Shown here: piece by piece, positions 11,353-25,068 of the stretch
How the letters are laid out: the number at the start of each line of letters is the position of its first letter
How positions within the stretch are numbered: the stretch's first letter is position 1
DNA from: Circinella umbellata
Taxonomy: Eukaryota > Mucoromycota > Mucoromycetes > Mucorales > Lichtheimiaceae
Assembly (NCBI GenBank): GCA_025093555.1
Contig: JAIWNF010000027.1
Coordinates: 558,001 to 622,000 of the forward strand
Direction: 5' to 3'
Length of the DNA: 64,000 nt
The notes under the pieces: generated by a model
What the model was told of the DNA's origin: nothing
What the model saw: the letters and a program-made list of their open reading frames with translations, nothing else
The model's database searches: none
Position numbers and translations under genes: made by a program

Positions 11353-13060
11353 TTATAATCGATATAAGAAATTAGTATCTTGTACATCACTGAGATCATC
11401 TTCGACATTAGTTAATATAGAAGATGGTTTCATCATACGTCGTTTATTAACAATGCTCATTCGCCATCGAGCAACTAGTAATAAACATACGACAACAACA
11501 TTGGCACACATATAACCTATCATACCGCCTGTATAATTTGGTGCCTAAATTATTTAATATATGTATATATATTAGTTAATTATTAATGAAAAAGAACAAA
11601 AAAAAAACGTATCGAAATAATTACCTGAGATGATACCATCATTAATGGTCCACAAAAGTTACCCAATGTATAAAATACCATTAATAAACCGTTATAAAAA
11701 ATCTTTTTGGTATAACCTGAAACATTATTCGAAATCGAAGTGACTAAAAGTACATAGGCAGCACAATAAGACCATGCCATATAGAACCCAACTAATTTAG
11801 CTTTAGGCGTGGGAATAGCGAGTAACAAGATCAATCCAACAATATCGATGGCCATTAAACCACAGGCAGTATATAAGGTTTGTTGGGTTTTATTGACACA
11901 CCATACACCTAACACAATAAATAAAACAGTGGATCCACCCGCACCAATGGTTAAAAGAATCGAATCAAGACCCGTAAAACCGAAACCTTCTGTAATTTGT
12001 GCATTATAAATCGTCATGGCACCATTTTGCAAGTTGATCAACAAACAAGCAATACAGAAACACCAAAATCGAACTTCTTTAACAGCTTCTAAGATTTGAT
12101 CCCGTTTAATGGTTGTAGTACGTACAACTGCATTGTCTCGTGTACGTTCTTCTACAAGAATTTCTTGTTCAGCGTTTAAGTTTAATGCACGCGATTTAGG
12201 ATTGTCGATCAAGAAAAAGAAACTGAATAATCCGACAAATGATGTAATACAACCAAGGATGATCATGATCCTAAAAAGAAAAAAAAATATGTATGATTAT
12301 ATTAATTCTGGGAAAAATTATTTCCATTTTCTTTTTGTCATTACTGTATTAAAAAATAGATTTCAAATGGTATACCATTGCCAATTAAATAATCCTTTCG
12401 TATCTTCCATTCGACCGATACCATAACTGATCAGACCACCAACAATTAATGCAATACCATTACATAACCAAAATGCACCTAATAAGTTGATATTCAATGT
12501 TTAATTCAATAATCCAAAAAAAAAAAAACTTGATAATATATAAAAAAAACAAACTTACCAAGACGAGCAGCTTGTTCATGACGACGATAAAATGTACTTA
12601 CTAAAAGTGTCAAACATCTATATAATAAAGTGATTAGAAATTTTTTCTTTTTTTCGCCCAAATATTAAAATAAAAAATTAAACTTACGGATAAATACCAG
12701 CTTCAAAAAAACCTAATAAGAATCTTAATGCAGCCATTTGTGAAAAGTTGGTACCAGTAGCTGTACAAGCTAATATAGCACCCCAAATAAAAACAATACA
12801 TCCAATATATCGACCCACAGAAAATCGTTGTAAAAAATAATTATTTGGTAACTATATAAAAAAAGCAAGCCAATATTTTTGAAAGTCAGTTATATAAAAC
12901 TGATTAATTCGGGGAAAACATATATATATTATACCTGGTACAATAAGTATCCTAAATAAAAAATTGAACCTAGTAAACTAAATTGATTATCTACTAAACC
13001 AATGTCTTCTTGAAACCCCATTACACCAGCATAATTGATAGTTGATTTATCAATAAACTA

Positions 13061-13093
<33 letters not shown>

Positions 13094-13419
13094 AAGAATT
13101 AATGTTTGTTGAAAAACTTGGGGTAATACAAAAGAATGATCGATCGCAAAAAAAAAAAAGTTTGTACCTGTAAAAGGTTAATCGTACAAATAATAGGCAT
13201 GACAAAGAAATCAAGTTTACGAACAAGTGCGCGCTCTTCAATGGACATGGGTTGATCATTTTCACTATAACCTATTGAATGTTCATATCGTGATGATCCA
13301 TAATCATTGGTATAATCATTTTGACCGTAAAGTGATTGATTCGATTGTTTTTCTACCATATCGTTATGACTATTGTTGTTATGATGAGATATTTCAGTGG
13401 ATACTCTCGGGTGATACAT
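11353..13419 (-). CDS. MFS transporter, anion:cation symporter (Dal5/Tna1-like), copy 1
   Basis: Seven exons (13419-13168, 13057-12935, 12851-12688, 12617-12559, 12478-12376, 12270-11625, 11544-11353) give 512 residues, the normal length for this 12-helix plasma-membrane family. After a polar Asn/Ser-rich cytoplasmic N-terminus come ERALVRKLDFFVMPIICTIN (helix 1) and FIDKSTINYAGVMGF. The signature helix is AALRFLLGFFEAGIYP, followed by the basic loop FYRRHEQAARLG. The central loop has DNPKSRALNLNAEQ and RTRDNAVVRTTT. GYTKKIFYNGLLMVFYTLGN fits the second half. The C-terminus ends DTNFLYRL. Family members carry organic anions such as nicotinate, allantoate, pantothenate or biotin by proton symport; the substrate cannot be read here. 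It heads a tandem set of three paralogues. Confidence 0.9.
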
Positions 13420-14903
13420 TGTCTGTTTTCTGAAGTTGTTTGAACTTTAAATATATATAAATATAATATATATATCTATATATATTTATTTATTTATTAA
13501 ACAGTTCCTTTTTTTTTTGGCTCTCTGTCTCTAATTGAGTTGGTTGGTTGGTTGGTTCAAGGCAATGGTCAAGTATGAATTAAATATTTCAAAAAGTTAA
13601 ATAACAACGCAAAAAAAAAAGAAAAGGGAAAGGAAAGGAAAGGGAAAGGGAAAGGAAAAAGGAAAAAGGAAAGAATAAAAATGGAAAGAAGGTGTGGAGG
13701 GAAAAAGAAAAGAATTGGGCGCGCTAATTGGAATTATTTCAATTCGCCTGTCGATTTTTTTTTTAACCACCAAAAAAAAACCATAACAACAGCCGGAGCA
13801 TCAATAAAAAGCGAAACAAACTTTTTTTCTTTCTGTTGCCATGTGTGAAATGATTTAGAAGAAACAGTTCACTCCTATTTTTTTAAGGATTTTACCTTTT
13901 ATTTTATTTTCAGTCTCCTTTTTTTTTAATTCTTATCCCGCCGCCCTTTTGATCCAATGTAGTTTAGGATGTCTTATTATCTTCCCATTTCTTTTCATTG
14001 TTACAGAAGCTCCCCCCCCTTTCTTCTACCGATAGTTTAAAAGAAATGACGCAAAACAGAAATTATATATTGTTTTTTTTTTCTTTCACAAATAATTTTT
14101 TTTTTCTTTTTGGTTACAAGCTATTAACCTAATATGTCAAAGCGTCAAAAAATTAAATGTATTCAACATGAAACTCCGTTTTAGGTCAACTGCATGTTGT
14201 ACATAAACACAAGTAGGTACCAAAGAATATAATCCGATGATCAAGATCAAAACATCCGATTTTGGATAGACAGAGAGATAGAGAGAGAGACATGACACAA
14301 TTACACATAAACACCAACTCATGTTTTTAATATCTCATACATGCATAAAATGATATAATATTATGATCGGTTAACTGTTTTTCCATTCTTCCCTCTCTAA
14401 CAATCAGGGGGGATGGGGGAGAGCTAAAAGAATAGTAAATAATAAGAAAACAGGGAAATTTCTATTCCCGAAAAAAAAGAGAAGGCATTACCAAATGAGC
14501 AGAGTGATGCTCTGATTTTTTTAGTGTGTGAAAGAAAAAAAAAGGGTTCAATTGTAAAAACTCATTCAAACAAAGTAAGTGCAACAATACATTTTATTTT
14601 GTTCTAAAAAACAAATATGCAAGTTTATATTTGGTTCTTTTTTTTAAAAATAAAAGCTGTAGAAGTGTGTGGCCCTGTAACAACAACAACAGACCATCCA
14701 AAAAAAAAATTGGGGGTTTTTTTTAGCAATGATTGAATGTTTTATTTGATGAGGGGGGGGGATGATTAGTAATTGAAAAAAAAACGGGGGGGGGGAGAGA
14801 ATGTAATAAGTTATATAAGATTTTTTCTATTATGTATAATGTATATATTAGTTGTACATTTTTTTTTTCATTAGTAATAAATTTATTTTCTGTTCGAAAT
14901 TTA
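13420..14903. other. Intergenic between transporter copies 1 and 2
   Basis: Holds the copy 1 promoter and copy 2 3' flank. Purine-rich A/G tracts (13610-13690), poly-G runs (14750-14800) and A/T runs are present. No gene seen. Confidence 0.6.
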
Positions 14904-17306
14904 TTATAAGCGGTACCTAATAATAAAGTAATAGATCGTGGGTAAGTACCATACTATATTTATGTCACTTTCCCCCCCTCCCTTTTCAAAATGACAAAGA
15001 TTCAAGAAACAACAAACATATATATTATTTGACACTTACAAAAATCTGGTATCTTCTTTATCAGTCAAATCATCTGTTCCAGGTAATGGAGCATCATTAT
15101 TAGCAATAGATGCTTGTCTTTCACGATTCACCTTGGCCATAAAATAACGAGCAATTAATAATAAAAAGATGGAAACAAGATTAGCTCCCATACAACCAAT
15201 CATACCACCAAGATACAATGGTGCCTAAATAAAATAAAAGATGCATAAGCTATTCATATATAATACATGGGTTTCTTTTTTTTTTGGGGGGGAAGGAGGG
15301 AGGAAACGATACATTACTTGCCAAGATACCATAATCAAAGGGCCCACAAAATTACCAATTGTATAGCCGATAATAATACCACTAGAATAGAAAATCTTTT
15401 TTGTATAACCTATTATATATATTATATAATATAATACAATAATTTGACAAATGAAATGAATGTGAGTAAATTATCATCATTTTTTGTCATTGAATCGAAT
15501 GATTATGCAAAAATATAAAGTTGTAATATGTATATATATATATATATATATTACCTGAGACATTATTAGCGACGCAAACGAGCATTAAAGTATATGAAGC
15601 GCAATAGGCCCAAGATAAGTAAAGACCCACGAGCTTGATTTGAGGTTTAGGAATGGCGACTAATAAAATAAGACCGATGATAGCAATTACCAAGAAAAAG
15701 CAGGCAACATAAAGGGTTTGACCATAACGTCTATTATACCATACGGCAGCAATAATAAAAATACAATCCACAACACCGGATGGGATACTAAGTAAAATAG
15801 CATTTAAACTCTATATATCAAAAAAAAAAAACCATTGATGTTAAATTGTTAAATATAACAAACTATGCAAAAGCGGAGAAGAAAAAAGACATACCGAAAA
15901 ACCAAATCCCTTTGTAATAATAGCGCTAAACGTGCCCATTGCACCATTTTGAAAATTCACAAGCAGCGATGCAAAGACCATGCAATAAAAACGGGGTTCA
16001 CAAAGTGCTTCCCACATATGACCGACTTTAATTTCTTTTGTACGTACAACAGCATTATCTTGTAAACGAAGAGAAACTAATTTTTCTTGTTCGGCATTCA
16101 ATTGAAGGAAACGGGATCTTGGATTATCTACCAAGCAAAAGAAACAAATAAGACCAAATGCTATGGTAACTACACCAAGAATGATCATAATCCTATATAT
16201 ATATATTCGAATGGTGAGCACGTGTTTTCATCATAGTATATAGTTTATAATAGTAAACTTGTTAAAGCATAGCACTGAAATATAAGCTATACGAAAAAAA
16301 AAAAAAAAAAAAAAACTTTACCATTGCCAAGGTGCTTTATTACCGACATTATCCATATTGCCAATACCATAACCAATTAAACCACCAAAAGCCATGGCTA
16401 CACCATTACAAATATAAACAACACCAAGACGACCCGCTTGTTCGCGACGACGGTACATTGTACTAATTAACATAATACAACATGGATAAATACCAGCCTC
16501 GAAAAATCCGAGCAAGAAACGTAAAGCGGCCTAAAAAAAAAAGTAAGATTGTTTAAACTACTTGCTCACATATAGACTAGTTTCTTTAATAAAAAAAAGA
16601 ATACATCTTTGTTTTCTTTAGAAACTAAAAAATTATTATTATTTACCAATTGTGAAAAATTTTTGCCTTCAGAAGTAACAGTAAGGGCAAGACCCCATAA
16701 AATAATCAAAACAGAAATGTATTTAGCAAGTGGTACACGTTGAATTAAAAGGGAATTGGGTCCCTAGATTTTGTCAAGAAAAGACAATTTGTATATATTT
16801 AGTATGTCATCCCCATAAGATATTTCTTTTTTTTTTTTTTAATTAATCTGATAAAAAATAAAGAAGTGTTTATTTTACCTGGAAAAGTAAGTAACCGAGA
16901 TAGAAAATGGAACCAAGCCAACTATATTGAGAGTCACTAATACCGGTATCTTCTTTAATTCCAAGTACACTAGAGTAGTTCAAAGCAGATTTATCGAAAA
17001 ACTAAAATTACGTACATTTTAAAATGGCACAACATTATTATCATAAATGTCAATTTAGCAATTTTTTTTTTTGTGGAGTACTCATAGTATCTTGTACTTT
17101 TTTTTTTTTACCTGCAAGAAATTAAGGATAGCAACACATGGCATAACGAAAAGATAATCAAGCTTTCTTACAAGTCTTCTTTCTTCAATCGTATAATCGA
17201 TTGTATTTTCTGCTTCTATATGTTTTTCATCTATAACGGTATTATTACATGTACTTGTATCCTCTTTAATATAAGAGTCTTCATATTCGGTTTTTGAGTC
17301 GGTCAT
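14904..17306 (-). CDS. MFS transporter, anion:cation symporter type, copy 2
   Basis: Nine exons (17306-17112, 17001-16879, 16763-16647, 16530-16322, 16192-15895, 15810-15555, 15409-15318, 15224-15040, 14916-14904) give 495 residues. Key parts are ERRLVRKLDYLFVMPCVAIL, FFDKSALNYSSVLGIKEDTG, the family helix AALRFLLGFFEAGIYP with MYRRREQAGRLG, LVDNPRSRFLQLNAEQ, RLQDNAVVRTKEIK and GYTKKIFYSSGI. Without the last intron the frame would stop right after ...EDTRFL. Splicing 15039-14917 (GTAAGT...TTATTATTAG) to a 13-nt terminal exon gives ...DTRFLYRL, matching the FLYRL and FIYRL ends of the two sister genes, so I include it. The substrate is unknown. Confidence 0.88.
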
Positions 17307-20300
17307 TATTTATAAATTAAATTATGTGTTATATATGTATATATATATATGAATTATTATAAAAAGTAAATAGGTAAAATTATTAGGTTACTAGGGTGTA
17401 AAAAGAAAAGAAGAAGGGATGGAGGGGGGTATGATGTTGTCAAGTATAAATCAAAGGCCTTTATGATTAGGCTCTGTCTTTTTTATATTTGTATATAAAA
17501 GAAAAAAAAATAAAAGGGAAAAAAAAGAGGGATTTGCTTAGAATTAAGTTTTTGGTTTTTGATTTTTAGGGTCAAAATAAGTTTTTTTTGAAAGGCAGGA
17601 TGCCGGATCTTTTTGTATTATAATGCTTTAATAGTTACACTAAAAAGTTGGATGAGAGCTGCTTTTTAAATTCGGGCAGTCATTTTCCAGGTTTTTTTTT
17701 TTTCAAAAAGGCATAATCCCATAAAATTTTCTGTTTGTTTTAAAATAAAGATATATCAATAATGAACAATCAAAGAATTGTTCATTATACATAGAAAAAA
17801 AAAAGAAAAAGAAATATCTTTCTATTATTTGATTAAGATTATTTGAATTGGAGCTTTTTTTTTTGTATATGTATATAATATGTATATCGAGAGAGATTAT
17901 TGCCACAAGAAGAAGGATACTAAGTCGGGATTGTTTAAAAGTATTTCAAAACCTTAAAGTAAGCACCTAGTAAAAATATTTTTATTTTGTTTTAGGTCCG
18001 CTATTCTTTTTTATTTAGGAAATTGCGGAGGCGCGAAGAAAATAATGGAGAGTAATGGATCAAGGTACGTATGGGCTGCATTATTATTATTTTGTATTGA
18101 ATATAACAATAACTAATGGCAAGAAAAAAAAAAGATGATAGCAACATTAGACTTTATTTTTTTGTTGTTGTTGCTATGCTACAAAAATTCGGATATAAGT
18201 TTTACTTGCGTGAATCAATGACTCTAATGTTGTGTTGCATTCGAAATGTGTTACAACATGTTAAAAAAAAAAACTAACTAATTGGATGATTTTTTTTTTG
18301 CTACCACCCAAAAAAAAAAAAAGAGTTTGAAATTCCTTATTTGTGTTAATAAAAAAAAAAGGTTCTGATTCATTTCCTCAAAAGTCAAAAAGTTAAGGTG
18401 ACATATTTCAATATTTATTGTGGATTATAACTTTCTACCATTTAATATAAACACAAATCATCAGGAAAAGGAAAAAAAAAAAAGATTCTCTTTAATCTTA
18501 TCTTTTTCTGTCAAAATGCTTCGTGAGAAAAAAAAGTATTTTGTGTTTCCTTGAACAACTTTTTTTCAGTCTTGTACTTTTTACCACATGGGATCACACA
18601 AACTATATTTTTTTTTAGGGGTAAAAAACTTGAAAAAATTGTTACCATGGTTTCAATTCTGAGTGTAAAAAGCTATGGCAAAAAAAAACCCCCCCAATAA
18701 TGCAGCAATTCAACTTGGGATGTTTTTTACAAGCTTTTTTTTTTATACAAAAAGATGTATTTCTGATTAGTTAAATACAAAATCAAAATATATACTATTT
18801 GTATCTTATTCTTTCCTAATTCTACCTGTGTGATAATGACTAATTTTTTTTGCATTTACTGTTAGTAAAAAAAAATGAGTTAGAAGGTATAAAAGGTATG
18901 ATTTTTTTTTTTTTGCCAATTATTTATTGGACGTTGTGCGAATATGTAAAGTAAAAAAGTATGTGTTACCATTTAAATGTTAAGGTTACATAAAACAAAA
19001 AAAGTGTGTCGGGATCCATCTTTTATTTTTGTCGTGATGGGATCAAATGTTAAAGGACATTGATGGATTTAAAATCCATCACGAACAAAAATTATATTGG
19101 GGATTTATTATACGTATCGACCCATTTTACTCATTTGTAAATTGAGATATAAATAATTCTTTGTTTATTTATCTATAATACTACCTATTGATATACCAGC
19201 ATATAGTATTTAATAAAGTTAAAGGGAGTTTATTCACTAAATCATTTTCCATCTCTATGTAGAATTGAATGCGTTGCCATAATTATATATAAGTATCAGT
19301 TGAAACATCATTTTTTTATTTTTTTGGATACCGTATTCTTACTAATATATAGTGTACGATCATTCAGGAGAAAAAAGATTAACTATTAATACTTATACCA
19401 TTCTCTAACAGCATTAACTATCTTAGTCAAGTAAATGGAAAAAAAAGGTCATTTTCATAATCATCAATAAAGTCCTCTTCTCATACTTACTCGTAAATAA
19501 TATAGTTACTTTTTCTTTTCCTCAATCTGAAAGTTATAATCTGCTGTTTTATAATGTTTATGACATAAAAAAAAGAATATTGAGCAATTTTGATATGTTG
19601 TAAGTTATACGTAGGTTTCATTTAATGGGGTTCTCTAAAATAGGTTCTAGATCTTTTTCTGAATATATGTTGACCCACTCTTTTTTTTTTTCCCTGCTTA
19701 ATAATAAGGTAAACTTTTTGTTTTTCATTGGTTCTTTTGATTGAGAGTATATTCTCTTAATCTAAAAATAACCGTTCACATTTTTCACGATAGCTTAACT
19801 TTTTTTTTTTTTTGTTTTTACGTAATGAGAAACTGATATTAAGAAATGGAGTTATAAAACAATTCAGAAAAAAAAATGAGTTAGCAATACAACAATTCAA
19901 AGCATATAAAAAGTTGAAGAGGGGAACAATTACTACGAGAAAGATACAATCTAATTGCTGTTAATACATAGATATGTTAAGAGGAAAAAAAAATTAGAAA
20001 CAGTTATTCTGATATAGTATGATTCTCAGACATATATATATATATTAATCAATTCATTTTTGAGAGAAAAATAACAAGTGTAAACTATTTTATTGTATGT
20101 ATCAGAATAAAAATTTAAAGGTACTATTCAACCGTCAGTACATGGTTGAACGAGCGACTCAATTTTGAATGTTATTGTTTATTCTCATTAACTTGATGTA
20201 ATTTAGGATATCTGTAAGGTGTATGTGCTGTTGACTAGTATTAGGACATGTCAGTATATATAAAAAAATAAAGAGAATAAAAGTAAGAATATCATATAAA

Positions 20301-21232
20301 TGGTTACAAAACAAGTGCTGTATGTAATTATATTGTTGAAGAGCAAAAAAAAAAAAATTACATTCACAACATGGTAAGTAGAGTATATCACTCTATCCTC
20401 CTTGCATCAAAACTCTTGTTATAACTATACAGTTATATTGGAACAAAACCACATGGTTGGATTTTACAGTAGTACGCGATCTCTAGATACGTACCCCATA
20501 ATTAAAGTTTTGGGAAAAAAAATATATATTCATGGGGTCTTACGAAACTCCAGGACCTGGGTAAAATATACTTTTTGTTTTCACACTTGTGTTACCACTT
20601 TATATTATTACCAACAACACAAGACTTTAGAATATATATCGCTTCTTGAAGCGTTTTTAAATGGTGAAAAAAAAGGTTTATAAAATTTCCTTGCTCTTTT
20701 CACTTGTTTTAAGGTATTTGTAAATAGTTTGAAATTATAGATACTATAATTTTTATACGTACTAGAATGGGTGAAATTACAACACTGTCGTTGTTAACGT
20801 CATTTATTATTTAGCACATTTAAGGTATATAGGGGATAGAATGGCTCAAGTATAGATCGAAGGAGGTTGTCAACTGCATCTTCTTTAACGATTCTTTGCT
20901 TTATGCCTTCGCAGAAAAAATGTATACTATAAATATGTCGTCATCATTTATCTGATTGTTTATTTATTTATTGAATAAAAGAAGGAATATAAATTTCAAT
21001 GTATCAATCAAAGTGTGGAAAAAAACCCATTTCATTACTCATCTTGCCTCTTTTTTTCTTTTATTTTACAAAAAGAATTTTGTGTGTGCTTTTTTTCCCC
21101 TTTTTGAGCACAATGAATACTTCATGACTTTTTATATATATATAAACAGAGAGATTTTCATAAAATTTTACTCGTGATTGAAAGGAAATGTGAGAGAAAA
21201 GGGGTGGGTTCCGTGCGAATTTAAACCAGTTC

Positions 21233-21269
<37 letters not shown>

Positions 21270-21552
21270 AACTTTCAGTGTCACACAATAGGAATGTGGT
21301 TTCTTTTATAGCTGCGCAAAATTGATTATATTCACAAAAAGAAAAAAAAAAGTAGTGCAGTACGTAGTAATAATAAAATAAAAATTAATATTACAAGAAA
21401 AGTTGTATACAATATGAGGATTAGTTATTAGATAAAACAAAAGTACGTAATATAATAGTGACATATTTAAAGATTATGGATGGGGTAGAGATAGTACGTA
21501 ACAATTTATAATTGTTCTGAAATGTTGATCATATATATATATATATATATAT
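17307..21552. other. Long intergenic stretch, no gene seen
   Basis: 4.2 kb, AT-rich, full of poly-A/T runs. It has a short perfect hairpin (TGATGGATTT at 19061-19070 with its complement at 19072-19081) and a GT microsatellite near 21235-21264. A 93-codon frame at 20402-20683 has no recognisable domain and no splice context and is not called. Confidence 0.6.
21235..21264. repeat. GT dinucleotide microsatellite
   Basis: About 15 uninterrupted GT units in the 3' flank of transporter copy 3. Confidence 0.9.
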
Positions 21553-23825
21553 TTATAGTCTGTAAATAAACTGATCATCTTCCTTATCAGTCTTATCCAA
21601 ATAAACATCAACTTCGTCTATTGTCTTATTAGCCAATCGATGTTTATTGATGCGACCGTCATGAATACGAAGAATAAGTAAACAACATAATGCGACAAAG
21701 AAACCACCAAGGTATCCACCTACACCACCCAAATAACGTGGGGCCTACATATAATATTTTCATGAACTATTAGTTATATTATCCTCTCTATTGGCCTTTT
21801 CTCTCAACTTCTTTGAAACAAAAAAAGAAATCAATAATTAGAAAAAAAAGCGATCCTCACTTGTTGTTCAGCCATCATGAGAGGACCGATAAAGTTACCA
21901 ACAGTATAAGCTACCATAATAGAGCTATTATAAAAAATCTTTTTGGTATAACCTTTGACGTTGTTACCAATAACAGTAATAACAAGAGCATAGGATCCAG
22001 TACCAGCCCAACTAAGATAAAAACCAAGAAGTTTGATAGCACCTTCTGGAATAGCGCATAAAATAATCAAACCAATAATACCAATACTAAGCATGAATAT
22101 GGAACTATAAAGCATTTGTTTTGTTTTATGCGCTAAATAGACAGCTACAAATACACCTAGAGCTGAAGCCATACCCGATGGAATTTGAAGTAATAATGAT
22201 TCTTCTCCCTAATCAAGAAAAAAAAGACCAGATGAGTATATACTAAGTTTACCGATAATTTTTTTTTTTGAGTCTTATAATTAGTATATACGTAATACAT
22301 ACACTGAAACCTAAACCAAGGACAAAAGTAGTGCTAAAAACAAGCATACCACCATTTTGTAAACTGATCAACAAACCTGATTAGAAAAAATAATAATAAT
22401 GAATATACACAGTTGTTTCTGATTAATATTGATATGAAAAATATTTAGAAAAAAAAAAAGGAGGGGTGGTTACCAGAAATATTTAACATCCAGAAGCGAA
22501 GTTCTTTTACCGCTTCCCACATTTGATAATATTTAAATTCTCGGTTTTTCACTACAGCATTATCTCGAGTTCTGTCTTTGGCAACCAATTTTTCTGTTTC
22601 TGTCAATCTTAATAATGGATGTTCCGGGTTATCAATTAATCCGAACCATGAAACGATGCCCAGCGCGATAGTAAGTACTCCAAAAATAATGTTACCCCTA
22701 TATAAATACATATACACCCATTTGATAATTTAGTTTAAATACATGATTATCATGATTTTTTAAATTATAAAAAATGGTATAACTAACCATCGCCAATTAC
22801 TGATCCCATGAGCATTCTGCATATGAGCTATTCCATATGAAATAGACGCGCCAACTGTACATTCAATATTAATAAGTTCATTAGTACGTAGTCAACCCTG
22901 TTTTCGATAAAAAAACGTTGTGGAAAAATAACTCTTACTTGCAGCACCTACACCATTGCTAAGTGTAATATATCCAAAAAGAATATGTTGTTCTTTACGA
23001 CGATAAAGAGTGGCAGTAATTAAATATAATGTTGGCATGGCAGCTGCTTCACATAATCCTAGTAGGAAACGCATAGCTGCCATCTGAGAAAATGTATTAC
23101 ACGCACCAGTGGCTGTCTTTTTTTTTAAAAAATAAATAAATAAATAAATATATTATCATGTTTCAATTATTATCAAGTTCCTATTATGTTATAGATAAGT
23201 AAAGCTCTAGTAATAATTTATGCAATTATGTAACCTTACCATGACAATACCCCAAAGTACTAATAAAGTGGAAAGATATTTTGCATGTGGTACTCGTTGT
23301 AAAATAAATTGATTTGGAATCTGTAAGAACATAAATGTAAAATATATTATTACTTCAAACTAGTTGATATGTAGAGTAAAAAAGATCAATATACGTTACC
23401 TGAAACACTAAATGACCTAAATAAAACATGGAACCCAATATTGAGAATTGTGTTCCTGTTAGTCCTAACTCTTTGTTAAGACCCAAGACTGGAGCAACAC
23501 TTAATGCAGCTTTATCACAAAACTAAGATGATTATATATTATATATTATAAATAATGAATATCTCTACTACGTTTTTTTATGAATATATATATATATATA
23601 TACCTGAACAAAAATGATACCACCCACTAGCGGATACATATAAAGATTAAGTTTTCGAACATAAGCACGTTCTTCTTCTGTCCCTTCAAATGAACGAATC
23701 GATTCATCACGACCTGTTCCTTTCTCTGCTATATCATCATTACGAATTCCACTCGTTGCAATTTTATTAAGATTTTCAGTATATGGAGCCTCTTTCTCGG
23801 AACTCTCTTTTTGAGTTGTCGACAT
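21553..23825 (-). CDS. MFS transporter, anion:cation symporter type, copy 3 (divergent)
   Basis: Nine exons (23825-23604, 23522-23400, 23320-23240, 23116-22939, 22854-22788, 22697-22474, 22376-22303, 22208-21861, 21744-21553) give 502 residues. It shares the plan of copies 1 and 2: EERAYVRKLNLYMYPLVGG, FCDKAALSVAPVLG, SILGSMFYLGHLVFQIPNQF, AAMRFLLGLCEAAAMP, LYRRKEQHILFGYITLSNG, RTRDNAVVKNREFKYYQMWE and GYTKKIFYNSSIMVAYTVGN. The usual FEAG signature is changed to CEAA, and the region before the central loop is HMQNAHGISNWRW, so this copy is the most diverged and may carry a different solute. It ends EDDQFIYRL. Almost all intron positions match the sister genes, which shows origin by tandem duplication. 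Confidence 0.88.
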
Positions 23826-25068
23826 TGTGTGTTTCTATTTGACCAGAAATAAAATTATATGTATTTTTCTTCAAAAAAAAAAAAAGAGTGAACAAAGTAA
23901 AAGAGAATCTTTAATTTTGAATCTCTGTCCCTGTTCCCCCTTCCCCCACCTTTTTTCTTCTTCTTTTTATATTCTAGAATCACACTTTTATATTTGTTCA
24001 CACACATTGATGGAAAAAAAAAGGCGTAAAATAAGGAGTAGAAGAGAAGAATATGTTTGACAAAGACCCATCAATGATCATTTGTGTTTATTTCTCTTGT
24101 ACAAATGACATAAGAAATTGAGACGGATTGATAATAATAATAGTATTATTGAATTTGTGTGGGTATATAAATGTTTGTTAGGGTTGGCAAAAAAAAAAAC
24201 AATAACAATAACATCAGAATTAAAAGTTCACACGAGATCTTGTACCTTGAGAATAATAAAATAAAATCTGTTTTTAATAACATTAAGAAGGGTGATGACT
24301 TTTTTTGTATGATAGGTACGGGGAGAAAGATTTTCGCGGCATTTTGAAATTGATTGTGTTACGAAATCAAAAAGTAGGGGGTGGGGGGGGGACGTTTGAT
24401 GAAAAACTAATAATAACTGTATATATAAAAGTTATTTATAATCTGATTCCATCGATACATAGAAGTTATAATCATTCATATTTTAATATTATACAGAAAC
24501 TCATATTGAAATCCATTTGACTATATTTGAATGTCTATTACTACGTATTTTCATGAACATATCATTTAATGAGCATCACTAATAGAAATTATGGAGTGGG
24601 AATATTTCTTTATTCTCATGAATTGGTACCAGTTATTTCTTTGTTCTAAATCAATTCAATTGCAGTGAAAAATTATCATCAGCTGGTTTGACAAATAGCA
24701 ATTTAGTTAATCTATAAATTATATTACGTATATATAATGATATCCTATATAACAAAGATTCTCAACCTATTTTTATATGCTTAATAATATATTACTTGAC
24801 CTTTAGATAATCCTGTAAATATTTTACTTTTACTTTTCATTCTTCTAAGAGGACTTAAATTACATATAAACTATGTTTTTTTTTTAATTTTTTTTTTTTA
24901 CGAGCAAAAACAGTTTGTTTTTAAAAAATAATGATTTTGCATGAATTCTTCCTCTCAATTCGCGTCAATGTGCTAGTCGTGGCTTGTATTTAGTATCCAA
25001 AATAGGAAGTAGAAACTTGCTTTTTTTACACTGGTCTATCATATCCCTTTTTTATTACTTTATAGGTC
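23826..25068. other. Divergent promoter region between transporter copy 3 and ELP2
   Basis: 1.24 kb between head-to-head start codons. AT-rich, with C/T-rich tracts near 23930-23970. No gene seen. Confidence 0.6.

Noticed and set aside
20402..20683. 93-codon plus-strand frame
   Set aside because: No domain, signal peptide or splice context; expected by chance in long AT-rich DNA.
21061..21288. Frame with poly-His/Thr repeat
   Set aside because: Read-through of the GT microsatellite.
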